Below, piece after piece: positions 45,990 to 57,526 of a stretch of 64,000 bases of DNA. A program made the position numbers and the translations under genes. The DNA is taken from positions 175,644 through 239,643 of the forward strand of contig JAVGVS010000527.1 of NCBI GenBank assembly GCA_032718565.1. Direction: 5' to 3'. The first letter of the stretch is position 1, and the number at the start of each line of letters is the position of its first letter. A model generated the notes under the pieces. The model saw nothing but the letters and a program-made list of their open reading frames with translations. It was not told the origin of the DNA and searched no databases. The DNA comes from Distichodus sexfasciatus (Eukaryota > Chordata > Actinopteri > Characiformes > Distichodontidae).

Positions 45990-46330
45990 GCATGTGTGTG
46001 TGTGCTTCATGCATGTCAAGCCAATTTTTTTAATCGTGCTGTGCTTCTAGACAGTGTGTGAGTGCATGTACTTGTGTACTTCATGCATGTCAGGCATTAT
46101 ATTTGTAACATTCTGTGTTTGTGTTTCACACACGTCAGACACTTCCTGCATGTGTGTGTGTATTTCATGCATGTCAGGAATTATTTACTGCATACTGTGT
46201 TTTTGAACTCTGCATGCATGTGTGTGGGGGCGAGGTTGTATGTATGTTTGTGTGTGTACATGCATGCACATGCATTATTTTCCCCACATGCTGTGTTCTC
46301 AGATACTACATGCATGTCTACATCTCTCTC
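45990..46330 (+). repeat. Imperfect TGTGTG...CATGCATGTCAGG repeats
   Basis: CTTCATGCATGTCA at 46007, 46079 and, with changes, 46123 and 46167, spaced about 45-70 bp and linked by TG-rich DNA. Confidence 0.65.
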
Positions 46331-46530
46331 TCTCTCTCTCTGTTTTATTTGAGTGCTGGTTCAGCAGATCGTGCTGTAAGTGGCCTTTTCTGTGTGCAGT
46401 GAGGGAAAGACAGACAGCCAATAGCCTACTAGCATTACCTGACATTCTCTCTCTTTCTCTCTCTCTCTCTTTCTATCTCTCTCTCTCGCTCTCTCTCTTC
46501 CTCTCTCTCTCTCCCCTCTCTCCTGTGATT
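46331..46530. repeat. CT-rich microsatellite region
   Basis: CTCTCTCT blocks at 46323-46341 and 46446-46526. Confidence 0.85.
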
Positions 46531-48211
46531 CGCCCCGCCATGCGTAAATGAAATGCTTCCTGACAGGTTAAGTAGTCCGTCTCCTGCTACTCAGTCTACC
46601 GGACACAAAAACTTCGCTCTGAAGCAGAAATCATGCATTATGGCTTGCCTTTCATTGCAGTAAAACGCCCGATTAATGTTATCATAAAACACATACAATA
46701 AACTGCTCCTCATAAACTGATGTAACAGAAACTTCTGTTCTAAAAATTCTCCCCAAAATAATCCAGCTCTAACGAGCAACCTGTGTTAGGAAATTAGGAA
46801 CTAAATTGCGATACTTCACATTTAAATAATTTTTATATATTAATTTAACTACTTTAAAAAGCTGTCTTTTCCAGTAGCTAGTACACATAACAGCGTATAT
46901 TTCCTCTTTGCACAAAGACGGCTATTTTCAACTTGCAGGTGTTTCTAATTGGTGTTGAATTAGCAGAAGTGACATCGGATTGATTACCGTACTCATTGCA
47001 TCACGGTGCGCTCTTGCCAGCTGTTAGATGGAGTCAGAGAATGGTGTCCACCAAGATGGAAGTAAGAACCATCTGTTTTGAAATAGCATTGATTTAGTTA
47101 GCTACTTTTTTTCTAATTTGGTTTATTCAGACTCCAAACAAGCTAATAAAAGTGTAAATAGCCAACAACAAACCGAATAGATCATAAAAGTGAAGTGTTT
47201 TATACATAAAATGCTTTAAAATACATATACAGATAGCCTTTGACTTACGAAAGAGATGCCTTCCTATGACACCATCATAACTCAAAAATATCGTATGTGC
47301 AAACTTTCGGCTTTGAAATACCAAAAACACAGGAAAAATACACATTCTAACACCGAGACATGCATCTGGGCAGTGTCAACATGTCGTACCACATATGCTG
47401 CTCGTTTGTCTGCGCATGGGCTCTGTGTCGACCTTGACATAGTTTATTACTGACTGTTAGTATTTTGTTAAAATATTTTAGTACATTTACAGATTTACCT
47501 TTTTTAGGATGGTTTTAGAAATTTATTCCAGATTATTTTTTAAACTTATGCCATATGTTCTGAGCCTTTAACAATGTAACCTAAGGTTAAATCAGCATAT
47601 GATATTGTTTCATATCGATCCCAGACTCATGAATTGAATAAAATCGAAATCTTATCTATCAAACTTTGTGATATCGGCAGACACTGAATCATCGCTCATC
47701 AATTTAATGTTGTATCATGATGAAACTTACACCCCTTAAAACCATGGGGGGGGGGGACCAGAAGTGCTGAGTCAACTGTGGGATTAAAGTTTAATTTTCT
47801 TGGTTTCCATAGGCGATGCCGTCCTCTTGCTGAATCGCCCGGCCTCTGGCGTGATCGAAACGATGCCCGTTTGCAGCGCTTCCAGCCTGCTTTTTATTCA
47901 CGCCTGAGAGACGGCGGGTCCCAAACACCTGAATATTTTATCGTGTGCGGTTCTCAGAGAGCCGAGTTTGCCTCGCATGGCCGACTTGCTGCTGCTGCTA
48001 CGCTCGAGGACGATCAATCGATGCTTGGCGGTCGTTTCTCATGAACAAAGTTTACTGTGCAGGTGGGAGATCGGTACGGTGGTGAAAGGAAACGTCGGTT
48101 GTTTGAAACTCGTTCAGTTCTTCGCTTCAATGTTTGGTATTTTTCCTCTAAAATGATCATTTTTGCCACTGTGCATGTTCAAGGCTTGACATAATTGTGT
48201 GTACAGTAGAT
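46531..48211. other. Unassigned DNA
   Basis: G-run of ten at 47748-47757. The 88-codon frame at 47778-48044 has no known domain. 47800-48120 is CpG-richer and could be regulatory. Confidence 0.4.
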
Positions 48212-48445
48212 GGAGGACATGATGGTGCAGTGGTTAGAGCTAGCTAGCACAGCAAGAAGGTCCTGGGTCTGAAACCCGGGGGACAGCCGTAGGGCCCTTT
48301 CTGGGTTTTTTTTTGAATGATTATTCATCAGTGCACCCCAACCAAATGCAGGAGCAGTGAGTACCTCAGCGTTACCTTTAGCGGTCATCTGGTGACCTTC
48401 CGATCATGTAACCAACTCTTTAACCATTACACTAGCAACTGCCTC
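48212..48445. mobile_element. Chimera of SINE B head and SINE A (inverted) head
   Basis: 48212-48305 is family B (GGTGCAGTGGTTAGAGC, TCCTGGGTCTGAAACCCGGG). 48325-48445 is family A on the minus strand (GTGAGTACCTCAGCGTTACC, TTTAACCATTACACTAGCAA). Confidence 0.75.
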
Positions 48446-50554
48446 CATTGTGCTTTAATCTAGCGGATATTCACGGCGTGTTACTCATTCTCCCTATTTA
48501 AAAGTCAAAATTGAGAAGCGAGGCAATAAAAGAAAAATAGATAAAGAGGGAGAGTCTCATAGATCCTCAACTCTTTAAAAAGCATTTAAATGTTCCCAAA
48601 GCTTTATATAAAAGGAAAAAGAAGGGAGATGAATGTTCCGGATAGCCGGGCGCGTATGCATGCAGATCACCGCGTTATTAGAAAGAACAATTTGATGAGC
48701 TAGCATAAGCACGTGAATGAGGCGAGTAGGCTAGAAGATTGTTAGGTGGCAGCACAATGAGCTTTTTCTCCTGGCCTGGGGAATACAGAAGTGCTGATCG
48801 AGGAGAGGAAAAAGCTGACTGCTCAAGAAATTCACCCAGCGCCCGTCTTTTCTGTGACGTTAAACGCGGAATATTTGAAAGGGCGTGTTGTTTTTGTGGC
48901 AGCTTATTGGAAATTCTGGTTGGCCGTCAGATCACGCTCCCACATTTCCACTTTAAGCAGCTAATTGTTTTTTAAGCGAGACTAATTTGATTGGAGCTTA
49001 TCTGGTGTTTTTGTTTTTCCACTAATATGATGTGTTAGTGCGTCTCATTAATGCTGCTCAGATTACAGTCTTGTGCTCATCTCTACCCTCATATACCTTC
49101 ATGCAAACAATCCAAACTTTTTCTATTTCCTCAAAAGTGTTTGATAATTTATATAATAAGCACTAATTTCTCATTAGTTCTGATTTTAGCTGAATATTTC
49201 TTTTCACTTTGTTACTTTATATGTTTAGACACTTTATTGGCTATTAATAATCATAAAACCATTTGAAAATCAGAACACTAGATTAGAGCTCTTTTCCCCA
49301 GATCCCTAGTGACGGGCACAAAGAGTGGTGTTCTGTTGAATTTCATTGAAAACAATTTGGAAACAGTGTTTTGGAGTGTTAAGGATTTAAATTCATTTGT
49401 GTACTTGTATTTCTAGAGGATTAGAAATATATAACAGGTGTTAAATCCCTAAGAATAGATCTACTTGTTAACTTTCAATCATCGAATTTGCAATTATATT
49501 TAATATCATAGAAATATTTATCTAATATCATAGAAACTGGAGGATAGCAATTTAGAATTTACTTCGTGTCTAACAGCACTACACTACCAGTTAAATTTTT
49601 TATATACCACTTTTACCTTTTCTTACTGTGATTTTTGTAAAATTTGTGAAGCATTTGAAAGTTGTTGATTGAGAGTTTTGCAAACTTCATATTTTCTACA
49701 TTTTTATCTTTTATTATCAAGGGTTTGTATATAAAAGAATAGTAAAACACTATATAAGATTATACATGTTGTATCTCTCTTAGGATTTTATTTTGCTGAT
49801 GCAAATACTGATATAAATTGAATCTAAAATTTATGGCCTCATAAAAGCCAAAATGTGTCATCGCATGCTGGTTTGTAAGATCTACAGCTGCTGTTAATGG
49901 CAATATTCATGAGAGCGTTATTGCATAAACCTTTACGTGCTTAATTTACGGTTTAAACAGTGCACATGTCATGCATATTTCAATAAGCATAGCTTATTCC
50001 TAATTGCACAAACCTGATCCATGAGGGGTATTTTAAAAAGGCCAGATATAAGAAATATGAAGATGAGCAACACAGGCACGTATTTGCTCTTGACTTTAAT
50101 CTTTGAAACTGACTCATTAAATAAAATGCAGGACACTTGATTGGAATCTCAACCATATTTTAATGAGACAGAACAGCTTGACCACAGTGCAGTGGCCCTA
50201 CATGTTGGTAAAAACAACACACAAGAGAACTTAATAACTCAAAACACATGAAAAATTATTTATAGTACTCATTATAGAGAAATATGGGGTTTTAGACCAC
50301 CAAAATCATTGCATTTAGAATACGTATTTATACTTAATATTACAGGAATCTTAGGTGATAACATAGAAATAGAGAGATGCATTTCTTTTTTGCTCTGTGA
50401 CTTCTGTGAGAAGATGTGCCGAGCTTAATACTGTTAAATGGGCCTTGTGTCTGTCTGACAGAGTTACCGGCCTGCACTTAGTGACCAGACAAACTGGCTC
50501 TAATGTAAAATCTGTTTAGACTCAAGTAAAATCTTCTGCAGGAACTTGCCTAGA
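48446..50554. other. Non-repetitive DNA, candidate regulatory blocks
   Basis: 48640-49010 and 49860-50140 stand out as non-repetitive. The second has TTCATGAGAGCGTTATTGCA, GTGCTTAATTTACGG, GTCATGCATATTTC and TTCCTAATTGCACAAACC, a POU/homeodomain-like mix. 49270-49860 is AT-rich with nothing recognised. Confidence 0.35.
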
Positions 50555-50860
50555 CTTGCCAAAGTGGTGTGGTTAGCGCTGCCGCCTCATAAGAAAGGTC
50601 AGGATCCAAACCCGAGGTGACACCTGCCCAGGTTGTTCACCTTGTGCCCATAACATACTTTTATTGTTATTCTATCAGAATACAACAAAATTTTGTTTGG
50701 TGGCTCTCAAAGACACTAGCAATAACATATATATAAAATACAATATAGATAAAATACAAACAATAAAGAGCAAACAAAAGCGATAAGAATGGAAAAATGT
50801 AAATCTAAAGTGAACCTTGATGCATTTCAACGCTTATACAGGAGTAAGGGCAGATAACAA
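50555..50860 (+). mobile_element. SINE B fragment followed by LINE-tail-like DNA
   Basis: GTGGTTAGCGCTGCCGCCTC followed by GGATCCAAACCCGAGG. Then TTATTGTTATTCTATCAG and CAACAAAATTTTGTTTGGTG resemble a fish LINE 3' region. Confidence 0.55.
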
Positions 50861-51373
50861 TATATAAAGACATAAATTCACTATTAGAATATATACCCAT
50901 TATATTATAAACTATATAAGTGTGTTTTCACATCTACAGTATATAATGTAATTTTACACCAGCATACTATGTTCATTTAATTGTTTATATGTTCAGCTAT
51001 TAATATACACAATATATTATATATTAATGCATATATTATAATAATCATTATATAAGCATCCATCGCAGAACAACTATATGTATTTGATTATGTACATATT
51101 TGAACCATACATACAAATATGCTCATATATATAAAAATAAGCATAAACACACAGTATGTCTGCAAAATGCTTATACGAATATAATATTATCCATTCAAAG
51201 TATTAATATATAGAAATGAAGATATTCATTTGGTAACGAAGCATTGTGTTTTAATATTTAATCTAATCTATACTATACACAACTAAGGAACATACACAAA
51301 CTTAAGCGTACTTTATTTATACACAAAAAGCAGTTTACTATTCATTTTTGCTTATTTATTCAAAATATCGTTT
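50861..51373. other. AT-rich DNA with ATATAT motifs
   Basis: TATAT-rich non-coding DNA, with no gene or distinct repeat unit. Confidence 0.5.
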
Positions 51374-51404
51374 ACACACACACACACACACACACATATA
51401 TGTA

Positions 51405-51480
<76 letters not shown>
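51374..51480. repeat. CA/TA microsatellite just upstream of the pbx1 promoter
   Basis: About 11 CA repeats pass directly into about 40 TA repeats. Ends roughly 200 bp before the CpG-rich promoter. Confidence 0.95.
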
Positions 51481-51487
<7 letters not shown>

Positions 51488-51599
51488 CATTCTTTCCACA
51501 AACTTCAAAACAGAGATTTACGCTTTCCATAAATATTAAAACATAACCATTAATGAAATGATAAATAATAAAATTATTATTATTATAAACGCGCGTTTT

Positions 51600-51660
51600 A
51601 TAAAATAAAAATAAAAATAAAATAAAAATAAAATAAAAATAAAAATAAAATAACAAATAA
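51600..51660. repeat. ATAAAA-type microsatellite
   Basis: Repeated AAAATAAAAAT units. Confidence 0.85.
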
Positions 51661-51684
51661 AAATATGATGATAGACGCACTGGC

Positions 51685-51845
51685 AGCTGTCCATCACTCA
51701 GCCCCGCCCACTCCTGAACATGATTGACGTGCGTACAGCAGACAGGAGATTGAGCAAGGGGGCGTGGTCGCTTTCTCTCCTCCTCCTCCTTCTCCTCCTC
51801 CTCCTTCTCCTCCTCCACCAATGGCGGGCGTCGTGGGCGGGGCCG
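51685..51845 (+). promoter_or_regulatory. pbx1: pbx1 proximal promoter / CpG-rich region
   Basis: CpG density rises abruptly after AT-rich repeats. Visible elements are a GC box on the reverse strand (CCCCGCCC at 51702-51709), a CCAAT box at 51818-51822 and a GC box GGGCGGGGCC at 51835-51844. No TATA box stands out. This layout is typical of CpG-island promoters of developmental regulators. CpG-rich sequence continues through exon 1. The role is inferred from position and composition. Confidence 0.6.
51721..51730 (+). promoter_or_regulatory. candidate PBX-MEIS/PREP-type site TGATTGACGT
   Basis: TGATTGAC matches the first eight bases of the known PBX-MEIS/PREP decamer TGATTGACAG, and the last two bases differ. 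It also contains TGACGT, a CREB half-site. It lies about 90 bp upstream of the CCAAT box, so autoregulation by PBX complexes is possible but not shown. Confidence 0.3.
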
Positions 51846-52066
51846 ACGTTGTCCAGCGCTGGTTATTATGTGTCAGTTGTGCGTAACAAAAGCGCCGCGT
51901 TTCCCCTCTTAAGACACCGTGCGCGCTTCTGTGCGCATCTGCAGCGCATCACCACGCTCACTAACGCGCCCGCGTCGCTAAGTTGCTCAGCCGTCAGGGT
52001 TCTAGAAGCCGCCTAAAGTTGATTTTTTGCCCCTCAGCGCGGCGGACTGATCGGGTTTCATCCAGA

Positions 52067-52104
<38 letters not shown>

Positions 52105-52567
52105 GTGAGAAAGAGAGAAATATATATGTAGAGAGAGAGAGAGGGAGAGAGAAAGAGAGAGAATCTCGCCTTCCATGTCGTAGGCGAGCGCGATCTTTTT
52201 TGGGGCAGTCAGTGGAAAAAAAAAGGTGGGAAAAGCGTCACTGAAGGGAAGAGTTGAGGGATTTTTCTCCTCAGAAAAGAAGAAGAAGAAACAGGAGTTA
52301 AAAAGCAGCAGAAGGAGGAGGGTGAGGATAAGAAGAAGAAGAGGAGGAGGAGAGTGAGTTTGTCTTACCGGGGCCGCCGCCGCGGAGGGCTTTTTGGGGC
52401 TGTCAGTCAGGAGGAAAGAAAAAAGAGAGAGAAAAGAACGACTGAGAGGAAGAGTTGAGGGATTTGTCTCCTCGGGAAAGAAGAAGGAAGAGGAGAGGAG
52501 AAGAAAACAGTACGAGAAAGAAGGAGAAGAGGAGAGTTTTATTTCCGCGGTGAGGGGCTGAGTGAGG
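51845..52567 (+). other. pbx1: pbx1 probable 5' untranslated leader
   Basis: GC-rich sequence to about 52035 is followed by strongly purine-rich sequence up to the start codon (GAGA runs at 52068-52160, GAAGAA runs at 52278-52350 and 52480-52530). No in-frame coding continues upstream of the ATG. Two segments of about 110 bp inside it (about 52195-52305 and 52391-52505) resemble each other. The transcription start is not visible, so the 5' limit is a guess. Pyrimidine-rich open frames on the other strand here are artefacts of composition. Confidence 0.55.
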
Positions 52568-52755
52568 ATGGACGAGCAGCCGCGCTTGATGCACTCTCTC
52601 GGGGTGGCCATGGCCGGGCAGCCCGCTCTGGCGCAGCAGCACTTGGTGGACGGCACGGCGGGGACTGACGCCGAGGGCAGAAAGCAGGACATTGGAGACA
52701 TTTTACAGCAAATCATGACCATCACTGACCAAAGTCTGGACGAAGCGCAGGCCAG
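52568..52755 (+). CDS. pbx1: pbx1 coding exon 1 (N-terminus and start of PBC-A domain)
   Basis: This exon encodes the N-terminus of PBX1, a nuclear TALE-class homeodomain protein that binds DNA with HOX and MEIS/PREP partners. It starts MDEQPRLMHS, followed by a low-complexity Gly/Ala/Gln stretch. From about residue 38 comes the invariant start of the PBC-A domain (RKQDIGDILQQIM, then TITDQSLDEAQAR). PBC-A is the MEIS/PREP-binding and nuclear-export region in this family. The ATG at 52568 is chosen because the protein then begins exactly as vertebrate PBX1 does; the GTG six bases upstream is not needed. The exon ends inside the Arg63 codon at a GTAAAC donor (phase 2). MDEQPRLMHS and the downstream FNVLCEIKEKT favour PBX1 over PBX2/3, which have FSVLCEIKEKT. 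Whether it is teleost copy pbx1a or pbx1b cannot be decided here. The variable segment between residues 11 and 36 is slightly shorter than I recall for mammals. Confidence 0.95.
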
Positions 52756-55149
52756 GTAAACTCTTTTCCGTCATATAATGTAATTCCGAATATGTCACAC
52801 AGAGAGAAATCCTCCCACAGCTTCATTACGCACCAGGAGCGCAGATGAGACTCACTTTAATGGCAAACTTCCCTGCTCCGGGATGCAACTCAACTCCTTT
52901 AGTCCCTTTATCCACACTGAAAATATACCAACATACTGTAAAAATACTCGATATGTTGTTGTCACTCTTAAAAATTAGGGTGGCAAAAGGGATTCTTGGA
53001 GAGACGCCATGGGAAAGCCATGTTTTCAACCATCAGCCATAAAGAAACATTTTTGGCTCCAAAATATCTTTCATTGAATTAAATGCCTATTGTAGTAACA
53101 TTAAGAACTTTTCAGAGGATGAAGAACCAATTTTTCTATGATGAAGAACCATTTATGGTACCATTTATGTTTAATAGAATAAAATATCAATGTTGCTTTG
53201 AAGGGTTGAAAATACCATTTCTGGTTCTGGAAATATTTTCTAAAATGAAATTTAGGTTCCATTTAGAACCTTTTCTAGGATGATAAACCAAATTATTTTT
53301 ATTGAATTAAATACCAATTGTTGTAACATTAAGAGCTTTTCAGAGGGCAAAGAACCAATGCTTGGTTCCAAGAAGTATTTTCTAGGTTCCTTAAAGAAGC
53401 TTTAAAAGGATGAAATATCGGTGTTGGTTCAATTTAGAACATTTAGTTGGTTGTTAATGGAACCAACGCTGGTATTTCATCCTATTAAAGCTATTCTAAT
53501 GTACAAAATAGGTTCTTCATTCTAGGAAATATTTTAGAACCCATTTTTGGTTTTAAAATATTTTCTATAATGCAAACTGTTTGGATCCTTATAGAACGTT
53601 TCATAAGAGAATGAGCCAGTTTTTGGTTCCAAAATAGTCTTTTCTATAATGAATAGCCATGTTTGGTTCCTTAAAGAAGCTTTAATAGGATTAAATATCA
53701 GTGTTGGTTCCATTAAGAACATTGAAGTGGATGAAAAACCCATTTTTGGTTCCAAAAATACTTTCTAGGATGAAAACCCAATTTCGTTTCTTAAAGAATC
53801 TTTCCTAGGATGGTGAACCATTTTTGGTTCCTTAAAACGCTTTCATGGGATGAAGAACCAACTTTTTTCAACATTTTACAGAATGAAGAACCAGTTTTAG
53901 CAATATTAAGAACCTTTCATGGGATCAACAAACATTTTTGGGTTCCAGAATTCTTGTATAGGAAGAAGAATCATTTTGGTTCTTAAAAGAACCTTTCAAG
54001 GAATTTTTCGTTGGTGTCACAAACTCAGAATCAGCTCTTTTCCAGCCTCAAAGAATCTTCTGTATAGTCCAGAAATTTTCCGCACCAGAGTACCAGAGCA
54101 ATGAAGCATTTAATTAGGATTTAATTAAATTCTAAGTGTTTCACGAGCATTGGGAATCCCCATTTTATGTCCGTTTGCAATCTTGTTTTAAAAGCAAATG
54201 ATCATTCCAAAGACATGAGATATATGAAATTATTCAGTGCTGTTTATTAAACCCTCTCTTTCCTCTCTTTGATTTTTCACCTACCATTTAATACATTTGC
54301 AGTAACATAAACAGTTGAGAATCTGATTCTGAATACATCATCATGTTCAGATTCATCTGAAATCTCTAGTTTCAGAATAACATCATATTTCCATATGAAC
54401 CTTTTTCCCACTTCTGTGTTACTGCCGTAATAAAATATGTAGTCTTATGAAAGTTCAGTCCAATATTTGAGCCCAGAACAACGGAGAGGAAAACAGTGTT
54501 ATTAATGTACTATAAAGTGTTATTTGTGCAGCAGAACTGGCTCTGACTCTCTTCATAATAAAGGTGCCAAAAAGGTTCTTTGGAACGGCGCCATGAAGGA
54601 ACTATTTTTGGTTCCATAAATATCCGTTTGGGGAATTTTTGGTTGGTGCCATAAAGTCTGAAGAAGCTCGCTTCCAAGCTGAATAACCTTTCTTATAATT
54701 TTAATGTTCTACACTGTTAAAATTTATTAATGAAACATTTAAGAAGCTTTATTTTAAGGTGTTATTGTGGGACTGTGTTTTCATTCTTCTGTTTTTAAAG
54801 GTTAGATATCTATTGAATTTGAACCCTGCTAGGGGAAAAAATAATCATTATTCTACATTCTGTAATGCCTTTGACAGTTTTCACTTCTTGCTGCTGCTTG
54901 TTGTCTATCCTGTCATTTATCTGTCATTTCTTCCCAAACTGACAACTGACTGAAACTGTATCAAAATCGTGCCATTTTCCCCCCAGTCGCGGGTCATATT
55001 TAATTTCCACGTTTCTGATATACTGTCGAATGCGTTGTCACTCCTTTTAAATGTGAATTTTCCGTAAAAAAAAAAATAAAATCCAGCTTTGACAGCTCTT
55101 TGACAGGCCACATTTACTAAAAAGGTGTGATATTTACTTTCCTCCGCAG
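52756..55149 (+). other. pbx1: pbx1 intron 1
   Basis: Bounded by a GTAAAC donor and a CAG acceptor. The first 280 bp and the stretch 54020-55149 are mostly unremarkable AT-rich DNA. The middle is an imperfect tandem array (see the repeat at 53040-54030). Open reading frames here match nothing I recognise and track the array. Confidence 0.85.
53040..54030. repeat. GGTTCC/GAACC-rich minisatellite in pbx1 intron 1
   Basis: The segment repeats a degenerate unit of about 50-60 bp built from GAAGAACCA, TTTTTGGTTCC, TTAAAGAAGCTTT and TAGGATGAA blocks. GGTTC and GAACC occur together, so single units can fold into small hairpins. A shorter outlier copy lies at about 54570-54660. Copies differ by many substitutions and indels, so this looks old. 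Confidence 0.75.
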
Positions 55150-55223
55150 GAAGCACGCGCTCAACTGTCACAGGATGAAACCTGCTCTGTTCAATGTCTT
55201 GTGTGAAATTAAGGAGAAGACGG
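55150..55223 (+). CDS. pbx1: pbx1 coding exon 2 (PBC-A domain)
   Basis: This 74-bp exon completes the split Arg63 codon, then encodes 24 residues (KHALNCHRMKPALFNVLC, then EIKEKT) and the first base of the next codon. This continues the PBC-A domain that contacts MEIS/PREP. It is preceded by a pyrimidine-rich tract and a CCGCAG acceptor, and followed by a GTGAGT donor. The phase 2 entry matches exon 1 exactly, so the reading frame is continuous across the 2,394-bp intron. The phase 1 exit with a leading G fits either Val (PBX1-like TVLSIR) or Gly (PBX2/3-like TGLSIR) as the next residue. Asn in FNVLCEIKEKT is the residue that argues for PBX1. Exon 3 is not in the remaining 8.8 kb of the window. 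Confidence 0.95.
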
Positions 55224-56484
55224 GTGAGTCCTCCCGCCTTTGTGCGCGCCACGCTTTTAAAGGCACTTTTAAACGGCACCGTGCTGACTGCATTTTCCCC
55301 CCTGCAAAACAAAAGAAATAAAATGACAGTAGGCCTCTGCGCTAACGCATCAATCGTAGTGGGACGGTAAAAGAGAGCGGAAGTGTGACTCCATGAGACT
55401 GACAACTTTATCAAATGTTACAGAGCGACGCATCAATCTGTGTGAATAAGGATCGTCATATTCGGATTTGTCAGAAATGTGTGACGGCTTGCGGGGCCGT
55501 AGGTGAATTTATTTTTAATTCACCTCTCTGAGTTGGTGTGAATTCTCGAGTGGTTGTTGTGACATTGTTCTGTCGTGCTTTTAGGCAGACGTTGGCGTGT
55601 GTAATGGTCACATACAGGTCAGATTGCATACGTGTTTCGCATTGCGTTTTTACCAGGTCAGAGTTTGTTGCTAAAGTGTGTTGACTTCAGAAGAAAATCA
55701 CAGTTTTCTCGAATTAGGTTGTTTTTGATGAGGAAAAATTCAATTGATAGTGGAGTATAAACATTATATAAAGATTTATGGAAGAAAAAAAATTGCTCAG
55801 GTTTTCTGAATGAGTGAGAATGTTTTAATGGGACACAAATCCGCTCTTTTCTGTGTATTTACAACCTTAAGTTTTAAAGGGGAGTTTTTTGGTCACTGCA
55901 AAATTGTGTTTGCTGTGTAACAGGAATCACCATTATTTCGTTTTTAGCACTTAACCGCTTCTACAGTATTTGTTGTAGAGAAAACGTTTATGGCTTAAAA
56001 TGTTATCATCAGCGATTCATTTTCTTGCGTACAGCCCTGAATTAAGGAGAAAGAAAATTCCACCAATTTCCCGAATTAACAATATAAAGATTTCATGGAG
56101 GAAAAATTTGCTGTGGTTTTCAAAATTGCTGGTCACTGCATGACGAAAACACATAGTGATTCCCGTGTTTGGTTTTTGGCAGTAAACTGCGTTCACAGTT
56201 TTTGTTTTAGAGAACATCTTGTGTACAGCTGTGAAATTAAGGAGTTTTCATGAGGAAAACGTTTGTGGGAATTAACAATATAAAGATTTCATGGCAGGAA
56301 CAAATTGCTCTGGTTTTCTGAATGAAAATGAACGGTTCCATGCTCTGGCTTTCTGAAGTTTTGGTCACTGCAGAATTGTGATTGCTGTGTTACTGCATGA
56401 AGGAAAACACACCGTGACTGCCGTAATGCTTTTTTGGCAGTTAACTCCTTTCACGTTTTTTTGTTGTAAAGAAAACGTTCATGG

Positions 56485-57359
56485 TTTCAGGGTGTATTCA
56501 CACCAGGAAAGTCTGTTACTTCACTTGCCTTGGTTCCGGACCAAATAAAATGTTTACTTTTTTGCTTTGATGCTGTTCACTTTCACATTGTAGGCGTTAC
56601 AAGTGGAACAGAATTTGTAAACAAAACCACATGTGCGCTAAGGTCGTTCAACCACTGGACAGAAACGTGTGGGGTGGGGTGGGGTTAAAGCAGGAAGCCT
56701 AAAGTGAAAGTCCACAATCAGGACCGGTGCTAGCCGTTTGGGTGCCGTTTATTTTAAATATGTCGTCATTATGATTATGGTGATTTTCCATTAGCTGGTT
56801 TTTTTGGTACTTGGTGTCGTACGCACGGTGCGTGATGTGCGCAATGGAAGCGTCGGCCCTGTACACAATCATGGAGATTTTACGTGCTGTTCTCCTCGTT
56901 CTTATAGCGATATGATTTATACAGTTACATACGTTTGTAGAAATGTTTGAGCGTCAACAGCGTTTGATGCAACGTCAGTTTTACAATATGATGCTAGTCA
57001 TTTTGATGTGCTGCAAGACGAAGAAGAGCTCTCCTCCGAGCTCCACGTTAACCCGTCGCTCATTTCTAGCACTGGCTGTAAACGTCTGTGTGTTGTGTAG
57101 TTATCCAAACCAGTATTTCCCATAATGCACGACAACGACGGGAGCCTGTTAAATCCAAAAAGGTATGCTTTTTGCAACCAGGTTGGATCAAGGTCGGGTT
57201 GCTTTCACACCTTAAACCAAACGTAACAGAGTTGGTTTGGTACCACACCGAGGGTGCTTGTACTGTATTGACACCTGCCCAAAAGTTCCGAACCAAGGGA
57301 GGTAACGAACTTGGGTTAGTTTTAAGCGAACTAAACAAGGAAGGTGTGAAAACACCCTA
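56485..57359. mobile_element. Non-autonomous DNA transposon with AGGGTGTNTTCACACC termini
   Basis: The left end AGGGTGTATTCACACC is inverted at the right end (AGGGTGTTTTCACACC on the minus strand), giving terminal repeats of about 16 bp. It interrupts the intron 2 satellite. Flanking TCA and TAA would fit a 3-bp TWA-type target duplication of PIF/Harbinger elements with one mutation, but this is weak. Internal open frames (e.g. 56943-57125) carry no domain I recognise. Confidence 0.6.
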
Positions 57360-57526
57360 AGATGTTATTTTATCAAGCGAAAAGTGCAGTATTTATTTTC
57401 TGGTGTACTGCCCTGAAATGAGGAGTTTTAACAATGAAATGATTTTGTGGCGGAAACAAATTGCTCTGGTTTTCTAAATGAACAAAGTGAAGTTTTTATA
57501 GGAGAAAAGACATTCCGTTTGCACGT

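Noticed and set aside
47778..48044. 88-codon frame as a small gene
   Set aside because: No known domain or partner exon; likely chance frame in CpG-richer DNA.
52562..52567. Upstream GTG start giving a Met-Arg extension of pbx1
   Set aside because: The ATG at 52568 gives the exact PBX1 N-terminus; eukaryotic GTG initiation is not needed.
51994..52725. 243-codon minus-strand frame over the pbx1 first exon
   Set aside because: Ser/Leu/Phe-rich reading of the complementary pyrimidine tract and the antisense of exon 1.
52568..55223. Assignment to pbx2, pbx3 or pbx4
   Set aside because: The MDEQPRLMHS start and Asn in FNVLCEIKEKT fit PBX1 best. Full certainty needs the downstream exons.
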